DNA from: Myxococcales bacterium
GTDB taxonomy: Bacteria; Myxococcota; Bradymonadia; UBA7976; UBA1532
Direction: 5' to 3'
DNA: 60,942 nucleotides
NCBI GenBank assembly: GCA_020633515.1
Contig: JACKDM010000029.1
Span: forward strand, 1 to 60,942
This document shows, piece by piece, positions 1-8,974 of this stretch; positions within the stretch are counted from its first letter, which is position 1; each line of letters begins with the position of its first letter. The notes beneath the pieces are model-generated. The model saw only the letters and a list, made by a program, of their open reading frames with translations. It was not told where the DNA came from and ran no database searches. A program made the position numbers and the translations under genes.

Positions 1-790
1 AGGGGGTCGGTGCCGATCAGCAGCTCGTCGGCGTCGGGGAGGCCGTCGAGGTCGCGGTCGCGGTCGTCGCGGGGGTCGCGGGGGTCGCCTTCGCCGGGGT
101 CGCGGCGGCCGTCGCGGTTGCTGTCTTCGTCGCCGTCGGTGACGCCGCCGTCGTCGGTGTCGGGGTCGGCGGGGTCGGTGGTGGTGGTGGGATCGGCGTC
201 GGGGCGGAAGACGGCGGGGTCGGTGTCGGGGCCGGGCACGGTGACGCCGCGCTCCTGGCCGTCCTGGAGGCCGTCGCCGTCGGTGTCGAGGCGGCGGGGG
301 TCGGGTTCGCCGGCGTCGATGCGGCCGTCGGGGCCGGTCTCCTGGCCGTCGGTGAGGCCGTCGTCGTCGGTGTCGCGGTCGAAGGGGTCGGTGTCGGGGC
401 CGGGGTCGAAGCGGCCGTCGGGGCCGGTCTCCTGGCCGTCGAGGCGGCCGTCGTCGTCGGTGTCGGCGTCGAGCGGGTCGAGCTCGCCGGGGTCGCGGAG
501 GCCGTTGCGGTTGATGTCTTCGATGCCATCGGTGATGCCATCGGCGTCGGTGTCGCGGCGGTTGGGGTCGGTCTCGCCGGGGTCGCGCACGCCGTCGCGG
601 TCGGTGTCTTCGATGCCATCGGGGATGCCGTCGCCGTCGGTGTCGGCGGCGCGGGGGTTGGTGGGGTTGTTGCCGCGGAGCTCGAGGAGGTCGCTGAGGC
701 CGTCGCCGTCGGTGTCGGGGTTTCGGGGGTCGGTGCCGGCGGCGGCTTCGGCGGCGTTGTCGAGGCCGTCGCCGTCGGGGTCGTTGGTGG
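1..790 (-). repeat. Thrombospondin type 3 calcium-binding repeat region
   Basis: This stretch encodes tandem units of about 30 residues built on DTDGDG, DTDADG and DTDDDG loops followed by 'DGIED', 'DGQETG' or 'PGE.DP'. The repeats cause visible internal DNA similarity (for example gatgccatcggtgatgcc, and the repeated gggccggtctcctggccgtc). The array continues past the left edge. Confidence 0.8.
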
Positions 791-3700
791 CGGCGACGGT
801 GAGCACGGTGGGGTCTTGGGGCGCGGGGGTCTGGGGGTCGTCGGAGAGCGGGGGGGCGCCGGGGGTGGTGATGCGGCTCTGGTTGCGGATGAGGGTGCCT
901 TGGGGGAGGGGCGCGGCGACGCGGACGGTGAAGGTGACGGTGAGGGTCTGGCCGGGGTCGAGCGCGGCGAGGGTGACGGTGATGACGCCGTTGACGGTGG
1001 CGAGCACGCCGCGGTTGGTGGCGGGGGTGCCGGCGACGAGGGCGGCGTTCTGGATGGCGGTGGTGTCGTCTTGCAGGGTGACCGCGGCGGCGCGGGTGCC
1101 GGTGTTCTGCACGGTGAGGGTGTAGTCGACGAGGTCGCCGGGTTCGAGGAGGGCGCCGTTGCGGTCGGTGGCGCGCTTCTGGTGGCTGAGGCGGGCGACG
1201 GAGGGGGTGACGGCGCGGCGCACGGTGTCGTCGTCGGGGTCGACGCGGCTGCCGTCGCCGTCGGTGTCCTGGGCGTCGGTGAGCGGGTCGAGGAGGACGC
1301 CGGCGCCGGCGGGGAGCGTGCGGTAGGGGGCGAGGGTGGCGGTGAAGTCGACGGGCGCGGGGGGGGCGTCGGCGGCGGTGAGCGCGGCGAGGCGCAGCGT
1401 GAGGGTGGCGGCGGGGGCGAGGCAGCCTTGCACCGGGATGGCGAGGCGGTTGGCGGCGAGGAGCGCGGCCTCGGCGGGCTCGTCGATGGCGTTGTTGCCG
1501 TTGTTGTCGAGGCCGTCGGCGGCGGGGTCGGCGGGGGCGAAGCCGGCGGGGGCGGTGAGGGTGACGGTGGTGTCGCAGAGGGGGCCGGCGCCGAGGTTCT
1601 GCAGGGTGGCGGTGGCGGTGACGCGGGCGCCGGGGATGGGGGTCGGCTGGTCGACGGCGAGGGTGAGGCGGGGGGTGGCGAGGGCGTAGGTGACGTCGGC
1701 GAAGACGTCGGGGCTGTCGGGCTCGACGGTGAGGACGCGGGCGCGGTTGCGGTAGGGGCCGCCGGTGGGGAGCGCGGGGTCGAAGGCGGGGAGCACGGTG
1801 ACTTCGAGGCGCAGGGTGTCGTTGGCGGGGTTGTTGTCGCCGGGGTTCTGCACGTCGCCGAGGTCGACGGTGAGGCTCTGGTCGGCGGGGAGGTCGAGCG
1901 CGGGGTTGCTCGGGTCGAGCGCGATCTGGCCGGCGAAGCCGGTGGGGTCGAGGCGCACGCCGAGGACGCGGAGGCCGGCCGGGGGGTCTTCGACGATCTG
2001 GAGCTGGCGGGTGCGGCCCTCGGGCACGGTGACGGCGATGACGTAGGTGGCGCGCTCGCCGAGCGCGAGGGCGGGGTCGGCGGTGATGGGGGCGGTGCCC
2101 TGGCCGAAGGTCTTCTGCACGGTGAGGCGGCCGATGGTGAGGCTCGCGGCGAGGGGCTGGGTGTAGTCGTTCTCGGCGCCGCCGGGGTTCGCGGGGTCGC
2201 CGGTGCGCTCGGTGGCGACGGGGCTGAAGGCGCTGCGGGTGGCGGTGACGTCGCCGGGCAGGCTGCTGTAGGTGAGGGCGCCGGTGAGCTCGAGGGTGGT
2301 GCCGTAGATGACGTCGTCGGCGAGGCGCACGCGGAAGGTGGGCGAGCAGCTCGTGGGGGCGGGGAGGGCGGCGAAGTCGACGGTGAAGCCGTCGGCGGTG
2401 GGGGTGGTGAGACCTTGCGGGCAGTTGCCGAAGAGGGCGCTGCCGGGCACGTAGCTCGCGCCGGCGGGGAGGCGCACGGTGATGCGGGCGTCGTAGGCGG
2501 GGGTGAGCGCGGCGGCGGGGTGGTCGATGACGGCGGTGAGGGTGACCTCGTCGCCGGCGTCGGCGGGGGCGCCGGGGATGATGAGCGCGGCGGTGGGCTG
2601 GGGTTCGCGCACGGTGAGGAGCGCGGCGTTGGTGGTGGTGCCCTGGAGGGTGACGCTGTTCTGGAGGGTGGCGCCGGCGGTGGCGGCGGCGAGGTTGGCG
2701 ACGGCGGCGGTGAGGTCGAAGCTGAGCGCCTCGGCGGTGTTGTTGTCGCGGTCGTCGTTGGTGACGGTGCCGAAGCCGAAGGTGACGGTGCGGCCGTTGT
2801 TGGTGACGACGGGCGCGACCGCGGCGCAGGGCACGCCGTTGCAGCGGAGGCCGCGGAGGTTTTCGAAGCCCTGCACGCCGACGTAGACGAGGCCCGCGGG
2901 GAGGTTGTCGACGAGGTTGGCGGTGTTGGTGATGCCTTCGGCGAAGCCGGCGGTGACGCGCCAGGTGACGAGCGCGCCGACGGGCACGTCGGCGGTGGCG
3001 CTGGTGCGGGTCTTGGTGAGGGTGGGGCGGCGGACGGGGAAGTTGGCGTTCTCGGAGGAGCGGTAGTCGTTGACGGCGGGGGGCACGTTGCTGCCGGTGC
3101 GCTCGACGGTGTCGGGGTCGTAGGGCGAGACGGGCGCGGAGACGTCGCCGGGGCGGCTGGTCCAGGTGAGGAGCGCGGGCACGACGATGTTGGTGTTGGA
3201 GACGACGGTGCCGGCGACGTCGGCGCTGAAGCGGATCCGGGACTCGGTGACGCCGGCGGCGGGCAGGGTGGCGTAGCGGATGGTGAGGGTGTTGCCGACG
3301 ATCTCGAAGCTGTCGAACGGGCGGCCGCTCTGGGTGATGACGTTGCGGAGGTTCTGGAGCGCGGCGGGGGCGGTGATGGTGAGGACGAGGTCGTGGGCGT
3401 CGTGGCTGTCGGCGAGGTGCAGGATGCGCAGCTCGGCGGTGGCGACGTCGCCGGCGTCGACGGTGGGGCGCATGGTCCAGGTGGCTTGCAGGCGGGGTTC
3501 GCGGAGGGTGAGCGCGGCGGCGCGGGCGGTGAGCTGGCTGGGGCCGCGGGTGAAGGTGGCGGTGTTCTGCGGGGTGTCGCCGCGGTTGGCGGTGGCCTCG
3601 TTGCTGACGACGACCTCGTAGGTGAGCACGATCGTCTCGGCGGCGGCGTCGTCGCGGTTGGCGTTGGTGACGGTGCCGAGGTTCCAGGTGAGGTCGCGGC

Positions 3701-6407
3701 CGTCGGCGGCGACGACGGGCTGAGGGTTGCCGGTGAAGGCGAGGCCGGGGGAGAGCACGGGGGCTTGCGCCTGCACGAGCACGAGCTGGGCGGGGAGCAC
3801 GTCGCGGATCGTGGCGGCGGGGTGGGTGCCTTCGGGCACGGTGAGGGTGACGCGGTAGGTGGCGCGGTCGCCGATGGTGGCGGTGGCGGCGGTGGTGAGG
3901 GTCTTTTGCAGGGTGAAGGCGCGGGTGGTGACGCTCGCGGGGTCGGTCTCGGGCGCGGCGAGGAAGTTGGGGCCGCCGGGGATGGAGCTGTAGGCGACGA
4001 GCGCGGCGTCGGCGGTGACGGTCTCCTCGGCGGTGACGGTGGCGGCGAGCTGGGCGGTGTAGCGCACGACGGCGACGTTGGCGCCGGTGCCTTCGTTGCC
4101 GTCGCGGGGCGGCAGCGGGTCGGTGAGGGTGATGCCGGCGCCGAAGAGGTCGCCGGCGAAGGGGAGGGGACGGCCGGCGCCGTCGGTGACGGTGAGCGCG
4201 AGGCCGCCGGGCGGGGCCTCGAGGCCGGCGGGGAGCGCGTCGCGCAGTTGGAGCCCGTGGGCCGCGTTGCCGCCCTGGTTCTCGGCGATCAGCACGAAGG
4301 TGATCCGGTCGCCGGCGTCGGCGCCGACGGCGTTGGTGTCGACCTCGATCGCTTCGAGGCGCGCCGAGCTGTAGGGCCCGCCGGGCGCGGCGGGCTCGGG
4401 GCGGCCGGCGCCGACGACGGCCTCGACGCCCTTGGTGAAGTCGACGATGACCGGCTCGCGCACGCGGAAGCCGGTGAAGACGAGCTCGTCGCCGCCGCCG
4501 CCGGTGCCTTGCAGCAGGTTGGTCAGGACGAGGCCGTCTTCGCTCGGCTGCGCGCCGACGGTGTAGTCGAGCAGGATCTCGACGGTCACCGGCCGCGAGG
4601 GCTCGGTCTCGATCTCGCCGACGGTGAAGGTGAGCGCGTTGTCGCGGCCCGAGCCGCTGAGCGCGGTCTGCACCGCGACGCCCGGCGGCAGGCTGTGGTT
4701 GGGGCCGAAGCGGATCGGGCCGCCGGGCGCGATGACGATCGCGGCGCCGTGCTCCTCGGCGCGCAGCTTGGGGAGCGGCAGGAAGTCGACGAGGCGCAGC
4801 GAGGCGACGTCGCCCGAGGGCACGGTGGCGCTGATGCGGAAGGTGAGCACCTGCCCGGCGATCACCTCGGGCACGCCGGGCGGCGGCGCGGCGCCGTCGA
4901 TGGCGACGAGGGCCTTGTCGAAGACCGCCTTGACGATCTGCGGGTCGGCGTCGACGCCCGACTCTTCTTCGACGGTCGCGATCGGGTCGCCGCCGCGGAT
5001 GGTCGCGGTGAGGCGGTGGTCGGTGACGAGCAGCTCGTCGGCGCGCACCGGGCGGCCGCCGGGGTAGTCCTCATCGACGGTGAAGCCCATGCGCAGCGGG
5101 ACGCGGGTGCCGCCGGGCGCGTCGCCGTCGACGGCGCCGAGCGCGAAGGCCACCGTCGTCGGATCGTCGCCCGCGACCTGCGCCGCCGGGGCCGGCGAGC
5201 CGCCGACGAGGGTGAGGCCGGGCGGCAGCGTCGAGGTGACCGCGGTCGCGTCGAGGTCGAAGTAGTCGCTGACGAGCACCGTGAGGTCGATGCGGCCCGA
5301 CTCGCCGGGGACGAAGCGCTCGCGGTTGGCGCTCTGGTTGGTGATCCGCTCCTGGATCAGCACCGCCGCCGCGGTGGTCGAGGCGCGCACCGGCGCGAGC
5401 GGCACCGGCGAGGCGGGGCCGTCGACGGGGACGTGCACGATCTCGGCGAAGGTCGCGGTGTTGTCGATGGTGACCCGCCGCCCGGTGCGCGGGTCGAGCA
5501 CCGGCTGGCCGTCGGCGCCGCGCTCGGGGATGTAGCCGCTGATGGTGACGACGACGTCGGGCCCGGGCGCGCCGACGAGCGCGTCGGCGAGCACCTCGAC
5601 GCGGCCGCCGGGGGTCGCGGGGAGGGGAGCCGGCCCGATCACGCGCCCGCGGCCGGCGCTGATCTCGACGCCGGTGAGGCGCACCCGCGGGTCGATGACG
5701 TCGACGATGCGGGCGCCGGTGATCGGCTCGCCGGTGGTGACGTCGAGGCTGATCGTGTAGCGGATCGGGAAGTTGGGCCCGGTCACGGTGACGCCGGTGG
5801 CCTCCTTCTCGGCGACGACGAGGCGGGGCGTGACGTCGGCGGGCGCGGCGGCGGCGGCGCGCAGCGGGGGATCGATCGCGGGGTTGGCGAGCGCGTCGGC
5901 GCCGTAGAGGTGAGCGCAGCGGGCGATGACCGGCTCGGGCTCGTCGAGCGCCGCGTCGGGCAGGATCGCGAGCGCGACGTCGACGACGAGCGGCGGCACC
6001 GACGGCGCCTGGCCCGAGAGCGGCAGCTCGAGCAGCACGAAGGTCGACCCCTCGGGGCCGACGATCGCCTCGCCGGTGACCGGGTGGATCAGCGGCTGCC
6101 CGGCGACGAAGACGCCGACCACCTCGGCGTCGAGCCCGGCGCCGAGGAAGTCGGCCGCGGTGACCTCGAGACCGGCGGGCACGAAGAGCTCGACCGCCGG
6201 CTTGAAGCCGGTGACGTCGCCCGCGTTGCCGATCGCGATCGAGAGCCCCACGTCGGCGTCGCGCAGGTAGTCGCCGCCGCCGTCGATCGTGCAAACCGGC
6301 GCCGGCGCCGCCCATGCCCCGCTCGCCCATGCCACCGCCGCGCACACCACCACCCACGCCGACCCGACAGCCCGCCCTCGCGCCGCCGCGCGCTCCTCGG
6401 TCACCAT
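1..6407 (-). CDS. Giant secreted DUF11-repeat protein with thrombospondin type 3 repeats (3' end cut by window edge)
   Basis: The reading frame is open from an ATG at 6407 to the left edge, about 2135 codons without a stop. A GGGGAG ribosome site lies just upstream. Residues 1-35 form a signal peptide (charged start, hydrophobic VVVCAAVAWASG, then a cleavage-type AWA). The body is a string of DUF11-type beta-sandwich modules, recognised by recurring phrases such as 'LPAGL', 'VTFTVTN'-like strands and 'PGD..TY'. The visible C-terminal part (below about 790) is rich in DTDGDG calcium-binding loops typical of thrombospondin type 3 repeats. Such proteins are exported and often surface-anchored in Myxococcota, so an adhesin or structural role is inferred. 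The true C-terminus and any sorting signal lie outside the window. A long antisense frame over it is a codon-bias artefact. Confidence 0.85.
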   Translation of the reverse strand, partial: MVTEERAAARGRAVGSAWVVVCAAVAWASGAWAAPAPVCTIDGGGDYLRDADVGLSIAIGNAGDVTGFKPAVELFVPAGLEVTAADFLGAGLDAEVVGVFVAGQPLIHPVTGEAIVGPEGSTFVLLELPLSGQAPSVPPLVVDVALAILPDAALDEPEPVIARCAHLYGADALANPAIDPPLRAAAAAPADVTPRLVVAEKEATGVTVTGPNFPIRYTISLDVTTGEPITGARIVDVIDPRVRLTGVEISAGRGRVIGPAPLPATPGGRVEVLADALVGAPGPDVVVTISGYIPERGADGQPVLDPRTGRRVTIDNTATFAEIVHVPVDGPASPVPLAPVRASTTAAAVLIQERITNQSANRERFVPGESGRIDLTVLVSDYFDLDATAVTSTLPPGLTLVGGSPAPAAQVAGDDPTTVAFALGAVDGDAPGGTRVPLRMGFTVDEDYPGGRPVRADELLVTDHRLTATIRGGDPIATVEEESGVDADPQIVKAVFDKALVAIDGAAPPPGVPEVIAGQVLTFRISATVPSGDVASLRLVDFLPLPKLRAEEHGAAIVIAPGGPIRFGPNHSLPPGVAVQTALSGSGRDNALTFTVGEIETEPSRPVTVEILLDYTVGAQPSEDGLVLTNLLQGTGGGGDELVFTGFRVREPVIVDFTKGVEAVVGAGRPEPAAPGGPYSSARLEAIEVDTNAVGADAGDRITFVLIAENQGGNAAHGLQLRDALPAGLEAPPGGLALTVTDGAGRPLPFAGDLFGAGITLTDPLPPRDGNEGTGANVAVVRYTAQLAATVTAEETVTADAALVAYSSIPGGPNFLAAPETDPASVTTRAFTLQKTLTTAATATIGDRATYRVTLTVPEGTHPAATIRDVLPAQLVLVQAQAPVLSPGLAFTGNPQPVVAADGRDLTWNLGTVTNANRDDAAAETIVLTYEVVVSNEATANRGDTPQNTATFTRGPSQLTARAAALTLREPRLQATWTMRPTVDAGDVATAELRILHLADSHDAHDLVLTITAPAALQNLRNVITQSGRPFDSFEIVGNTLTIRYATLPAAGVTESRIRFSADVAGTVVSNTNIVVPALLTWTSRPGDVSAPVSPYDPDTVERTGSNVPPAVNDYRSSENANFPVRRPTLTKTRTSATADVPVGALVTWRVTAGFAEGITNTANLVDNLPAGLVYVGVQGFENLRGLRCNGVPCAAVAPVVTNNGRTVTFGFGTVTNDDRDNNTAEALSFDLTAAVANLAAATAGATLQNSVTLQGTTTNAALLTVREPQPTAALIIPGAPADAGDEVTLTAVIDHPAAALTPAYDARITVRLPAGASYVPGSALFGNCPQGLTTPTADGFTVDFAALPAPTSCSPTFRVRLADDVIYGTTLELTGALTYSSLPGDVTATRSAFSPVATERTGDPANPGGAENDYTQPLAASLTIGRLTVQKTFGQGTAPITADPALALGERATYVIAVTVPEGRTRQLQIVEDPPAGLRVLGVRLDPTGFAGQIALDPSNPALDLPADQSLTVDLGDVQNPGDNNPANDTLRLEVTVLPAFDPALPTGGPYRNRARVLTVEPDSPDVFADVTYALATPRLTLAVDQPTPIPGARVTATATLQNLGAGPLCDTTVTLTAPAGFAPADPAADGLDNNGNNAIDEPAEAALLAANRLAIPVQGCLAPAATLTLRLAALTAADAPPAPVDFTATLAPYRTLPAGAGVLLDPLTDAQDTDGDGSRVDPDDDTVRRAVTPSVARLSHQKRATDRNGALLEPGDLVDYTLTVQNTGTRAAAVTLQDDTTAIQNAALVAGTPATNRGVLATVNGVITVTLAALDPGQTLTVTFTVRVAAPLPQGTLIRNQSRITTPGAPPLSDDPQTPAPQDPTVLTVAATNDPDGDGLDNAAEAAAGTDPRNPDTDGDGLSDLLELRGNNPTNPRAADTDGDGIPDGIEDTDRDGVRDPGETDPNRRDTDADGITDGIEDINRNGLRDPGELDPLDADTDDDGRLDGQETGPDGRFDPGPDTDPFDRDTDDDGLTDGQETGPDGRIDAGEPDPRRLDTDGDGLQDGQERGVTVPGPDTDPAVFRPDADPTTTTDPADPDTDDGGVTDGDEDSNRDGRRDPGEGDPRDPRDDRDRDLDGLPDADELLIGTDP

Positions 6408-6659
6408 CGCCTGACTCCCCTCATGTCTCGCGATCGCAGGACCCACTGGCTCTCCCCGGAGACCAGCGTTGAACGATAGGCCGAAAGCACGAGATAGGTA
6501 AAATATTGGACGGTAACGTTTCGAATCAGCCGTCCCACGGCTCGATTCTTTGGGATTGCTTACATTCTGACACTGTGACTGCGATGATCGTGTCACGCCA
6601 CATGCCATGCCCGCCGATGACTGCCCGACACCGATCTCGCCGCCCCGACGACCGGTCTC
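6408..6659. other. Divergent intergenic region, locally AT-richer
   Basis: This is the gap between the divergent giant DUF11 gene and the HTH regulator. It is clearly less GC-rich than its flanks, with segments such as gagataggtaaaatattgg and tttgggattgcttacattc. It probably carries the promoters of both genes. I could not assign convincing -35/-10 or -24/-12 boxes and see no coding signal. Confidence 0.5.
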
Positions 6660-6706
6660 CTGACACCCCGCTGTCAGTGGCGCGCGCTACAACGGCCTCA
6701 TGTCAG
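6660..6706 (+). promoter_or_regulatory. TGTCAG inverted/direct repeats, candidate operator of the HTH gene
   Basis: CTGACA (6660-6665) and TGTCAG (6672-6677) form a perfect 6-bp inverted repeat with a 6-bp spacer. A third TGTCAG (6701-6706) runs straight into the ribosome-binding site AGGAGG (6705-6710) of the gene starting at 6717. The arrangement suits autoregulation by a DeoR/HTH_11-type repressor. The sequence is seen directly; the regulatory role is inferred. Confidence 0.5.
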
Positions 6707-6716
6707 GAGGCCCGCC

Positions 6717-7091
6717 ATGCACCCGACCGCCCGCCACGCGCGCCTGATCCGCATCCTCTGCGCCTGCGGCCAGAGCGACGCCGCCGCGCTCGCCGCCCGC
6801 CTCGGCGTCGCGCCGCGCACGATCTACCGCGACGCCCCCCGCCTCGCCCGCGCCGGGCTCCCCGTCACCGGCACCCGCGGCCGCGGCTACCGCTACGACG
6901 ACCAGCAGCCGGTCGCCGCGATCGACCTCTCGCTCCCCGAGGCGCTCGCGCTCATCGACGCGCTCGTCGCCGAAGCCCCGCTGCTCCCCGCCGAGCGCCG
7001 CCTGCGCGACGCGCTCGCCGCCCGCCTCGCCGCCCGGCTCCCCCGGCGGGTGCGCGTGGCCTTCGACCTCCCCGCCGGCCCCGCTCGATGA
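6717..7091 (+). CDS. Small HTH_11-type (DeoR/YafY-like) transcriptional regulator
   Basis: This is a 124-aa protein. Residues 5-60 form a winged helix-turn-helix: 'RHARLIRIL', then 'DAAALAARLGVAPRTIYRD' as helix-turn-recognition helix, then the wing 'VTGTRGRGYRYD'. YafY-type regulators normally carry a WYL ligand domain after this HTH. Here the protein ends after a short helical tail, so it is a stand-alone HTH. The ATG is set by AGGAGG six bases upstream. The TGTCAG repeats just upstream suggest autoregulation. It is the first gene of the rightward set leading to the sigma-54 activator and the TOMM kinase, and may regulate them. Confidence 0.8.
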   Translation: MHPTARHARLIRILCACGQSDAAALAARLGVAPRTIYRDAPRLARAGLPVTGTRGRGYRYDDQQPVAAIDLSLPEALALIDALVAEAPLLPAERRLRDALAARLAARLPRRVRVAFDLPAGPAR

Positions 7092-7189
7092 CCCGCCGAT
7101 CCCGGCTGCGCGCCGCGTCCCCATCACCCGCGCCGCCGTGACTCGCCGCCGGTCGACGCTTCGCCGCCGCCTCGCTACACTGGCGCCCG

Positions 7190-8908
7190 ATGACACCCGA
7201 CATCCCCCCGCTCGCCGACTTCGCCCGCGCGCTCGCCCGCCGCGCCGACTTCGCCGCCGTCGCCCGCGACACCCTCCACCGGCTCCTCGCGCTCACCGCC
7301 GCCGCCATCGCCGACCCCGCGCTCGGCCGCGCCCGGATCCGCCGCGCGCTCCTCCACCTCCGCCCCGCCCGCGGCTACGCCGGGCTGTGGGTCCTCGAAG
7401 CCGACGCCGACGCGCTCAGCGACCCCGACCCGCGCAGCGCGCTCCTGCCCTCGGCCTCGGTCTGGCGCCGCCTCGAAGCCACCGGCGCCCCCGTCGCCGT
7501 CGACGTCAACCTCCGCACCATGCAGAGCCTCGACGGCGACGTCGAGCAGGGGCAGTGGATCGACGAGGAGCGCCTCTCCGACCGCAGCCGCGCCCGCCTC
7601 CTCGAACGCGACGCCACCCACGCCTGCGCGCTCCCGCTCACCGCCCCCGGCGGCCTCGCCGGCATGGTCTCCATCGAGGTCGGCTGCCGCGCCGCCATCG
7701 GCCGCCCCTTCATCTGGGCCCGCTGCCGCGCCGACTTCGACGCCACCCTCGCCGTCGCCGGCCCCTACCTCACCGCGCTCCGCCCCGCCGATCCCGCGCC
7801 CGCAGCCGACGCGCTCCTCCCCGTCATCGGCCCCACCATGGCCCCGCTCGTCCGCGTCCTGCGCGCCTTCGCCGCCGAAGAAGAGACGCTCCTCATCCGC
7901 GGCGAGACCGGCACCGGCAAGTCCCGCCTCGCCCGCTACTGCCACGCCCGCTCGCCCCGCAAGGACGGCCCCTTCGAAGTCCTCGACCTGCTCTCGGTCC
8001 CCGCCGACACCCAGGTCGGCGAGCTCTTCGGCTGGCGCCGCGGCGCCTTCACCGGCGCCGTCCGCGACCACGACGGCTACGTCGCCCGCGCCGAGGGCGG
8101 CACGCTCTTCATCGACGAGATCGACAAGCTCTCGCTCGAAGCGCAGGCCGCGCTGCTCCACCTCCTCGAAGAGCGCCGCTACCGCGTCCTCGGCGCCGGC
8201 GGCCGCCGCCTCGACGCCGACGTGCGCTTCATCGTCGGCACCAACGCCGATCTCGCCGAGGCCGTCGCCGCCGGCCGCTTCCGCGAGGACCTCTACTACC
8301 GCATCAACGTGCTCCCCCTCGAGCTGCCGCCCCTGCGCGCCCGCCCCGACGAGATCACCGACTGGGCCCGCTACATGCTCCGCCGCTGCCACGAGAGCCG
8401 CGGCGGCGGCGGCGACGCCACCCTCGCCGACGCCGCCGCCGCGCTGCTCTGCGACCGCCCCTGGCCCGGCAACCTGCGCCAGCTCGACAACATCATCCGC
8501 CGCGCCTACACCCTCGCCGGCCTCGACGCCGACCCCGCCGCTCCCGGCCGCCACGTCGACGCCGCCCACGTCCGCGCCGCCGACGCGCTCGAACGCGGCC
8601 GCGCCGAGCGCAGCGACCCGATCCAGACCCTGCTCGACGCCGCCGCCGCGCTCGCCGCCCGCCTCGCCGCCGCCCCCGCCGCGCTCGCTGACATCGAATG
8701 GCCCGGTGCCCTGCACGGCCTCCTCCTCGCCGCCGCCGTCTTCGAGACCGGCAGCCGCGACGAAGCCTTCCGCCTGCTCGGCTATGACAGCATGGTCGCC
8801 AACCGCAACCATCACAAAGCATTTCACCGTGACATGAGCCGCCTCGAAGCGCTCGCAGAGCGGCTCGGCGTACCATTGCCTGCGACGTTGCGCGCCCTCT
8901 CCGAGTGA
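7190..8908 (+). CDS. Sigma-54-interacting transcriptional activator (AAA+)
   Basis: This 572-aa protein has an N-terminal sensor region of about 200 residues without a recognised phosphoacceptor, possibly GAF-like. A sigma-54 activator AAA+ core follows. Walker A is GETGTGKS near residue 237, the sigma-54 contact loop GAFTGA is near 285 with both key residues intact, Walker B is GTLFIDEID near 303, and the sensor motif is FREDLYYRINV. The last 100 residues are helical but I do not see a clear Fis-type HTH, so DNA targeting is uncertain. It would remodel sigma-54 RNA polymerase at enhancer-dependent promoters. It lies 66 bp upstream of the kinase/cyclase gene, so regulation of the TOMM peptide locus is plausible but inferred. 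Confidence 0.88.
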   Translation: MTPDIPPLADFARALARRADFAAVARDTLHRLLALTAAAIADPALGRARIRRALLHLRPARGYAGLWVLEADADALSDPDPRSALLPSASVWRRLEATGAPVAVDVNLRTMQSLDGDVEQGQWIDEERLSDRSRARLLERDATHACALPLTAPGGLAGMVSIEVGCRAAIGRPFIWARCRADFDATLAVAGPYLTALRPADPAPAADALLPVIGPTMAPLVRVLRAFAAEEETLLIRGETGTGKSRLARYCHARSPRKDGPFEVLDLLSVPADTQVGELFGWRRGAFTGAVRDHDGYVARAEGGTLFIDEIDKLSLEAQAALLHLLEERRYRVLGAGGRRLDADVRFIVGTNADLAEAVAAGRFREDLYYRINVLPLELPPLRARPDEITDWARYMLRRCHESRGGGGDATLADAAAALLCDRPWPGNLRQLDNIIRRAYTLAGLDADPAAPGRHVDAAHVRAADALERGRAERSDPIQTLLDAAAALAARLAAAPAALADIEWPGALHGLLLAAAVFETGSRDEAFRLLGYDSMVANRNHHKAFHRDMSRLEALAERLGVPLPATLRALSE

Positions 8909-8974
8909 GCTTGTGCGTCGACGGCACACCGCCTATGGTCGAGCCCACGCACCCGACCCGACGGTGACCCCTCC

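Noticed and set aside
1..790. Non-coding minisatellite at the left edge
   Set aside because: The repetition is fully explained by the calcium-binding thrombospondin type 3 repeats of the minus-strand gene.
816..6479. 1887-codon open frame on the plus strand opposite the DUF11 gene
   Set aside because: Its composition is almost only Gly/Ala/Glu/Val with no domain. It is a shadow of the strong G/C third-position bias of the real minus-strand gene.
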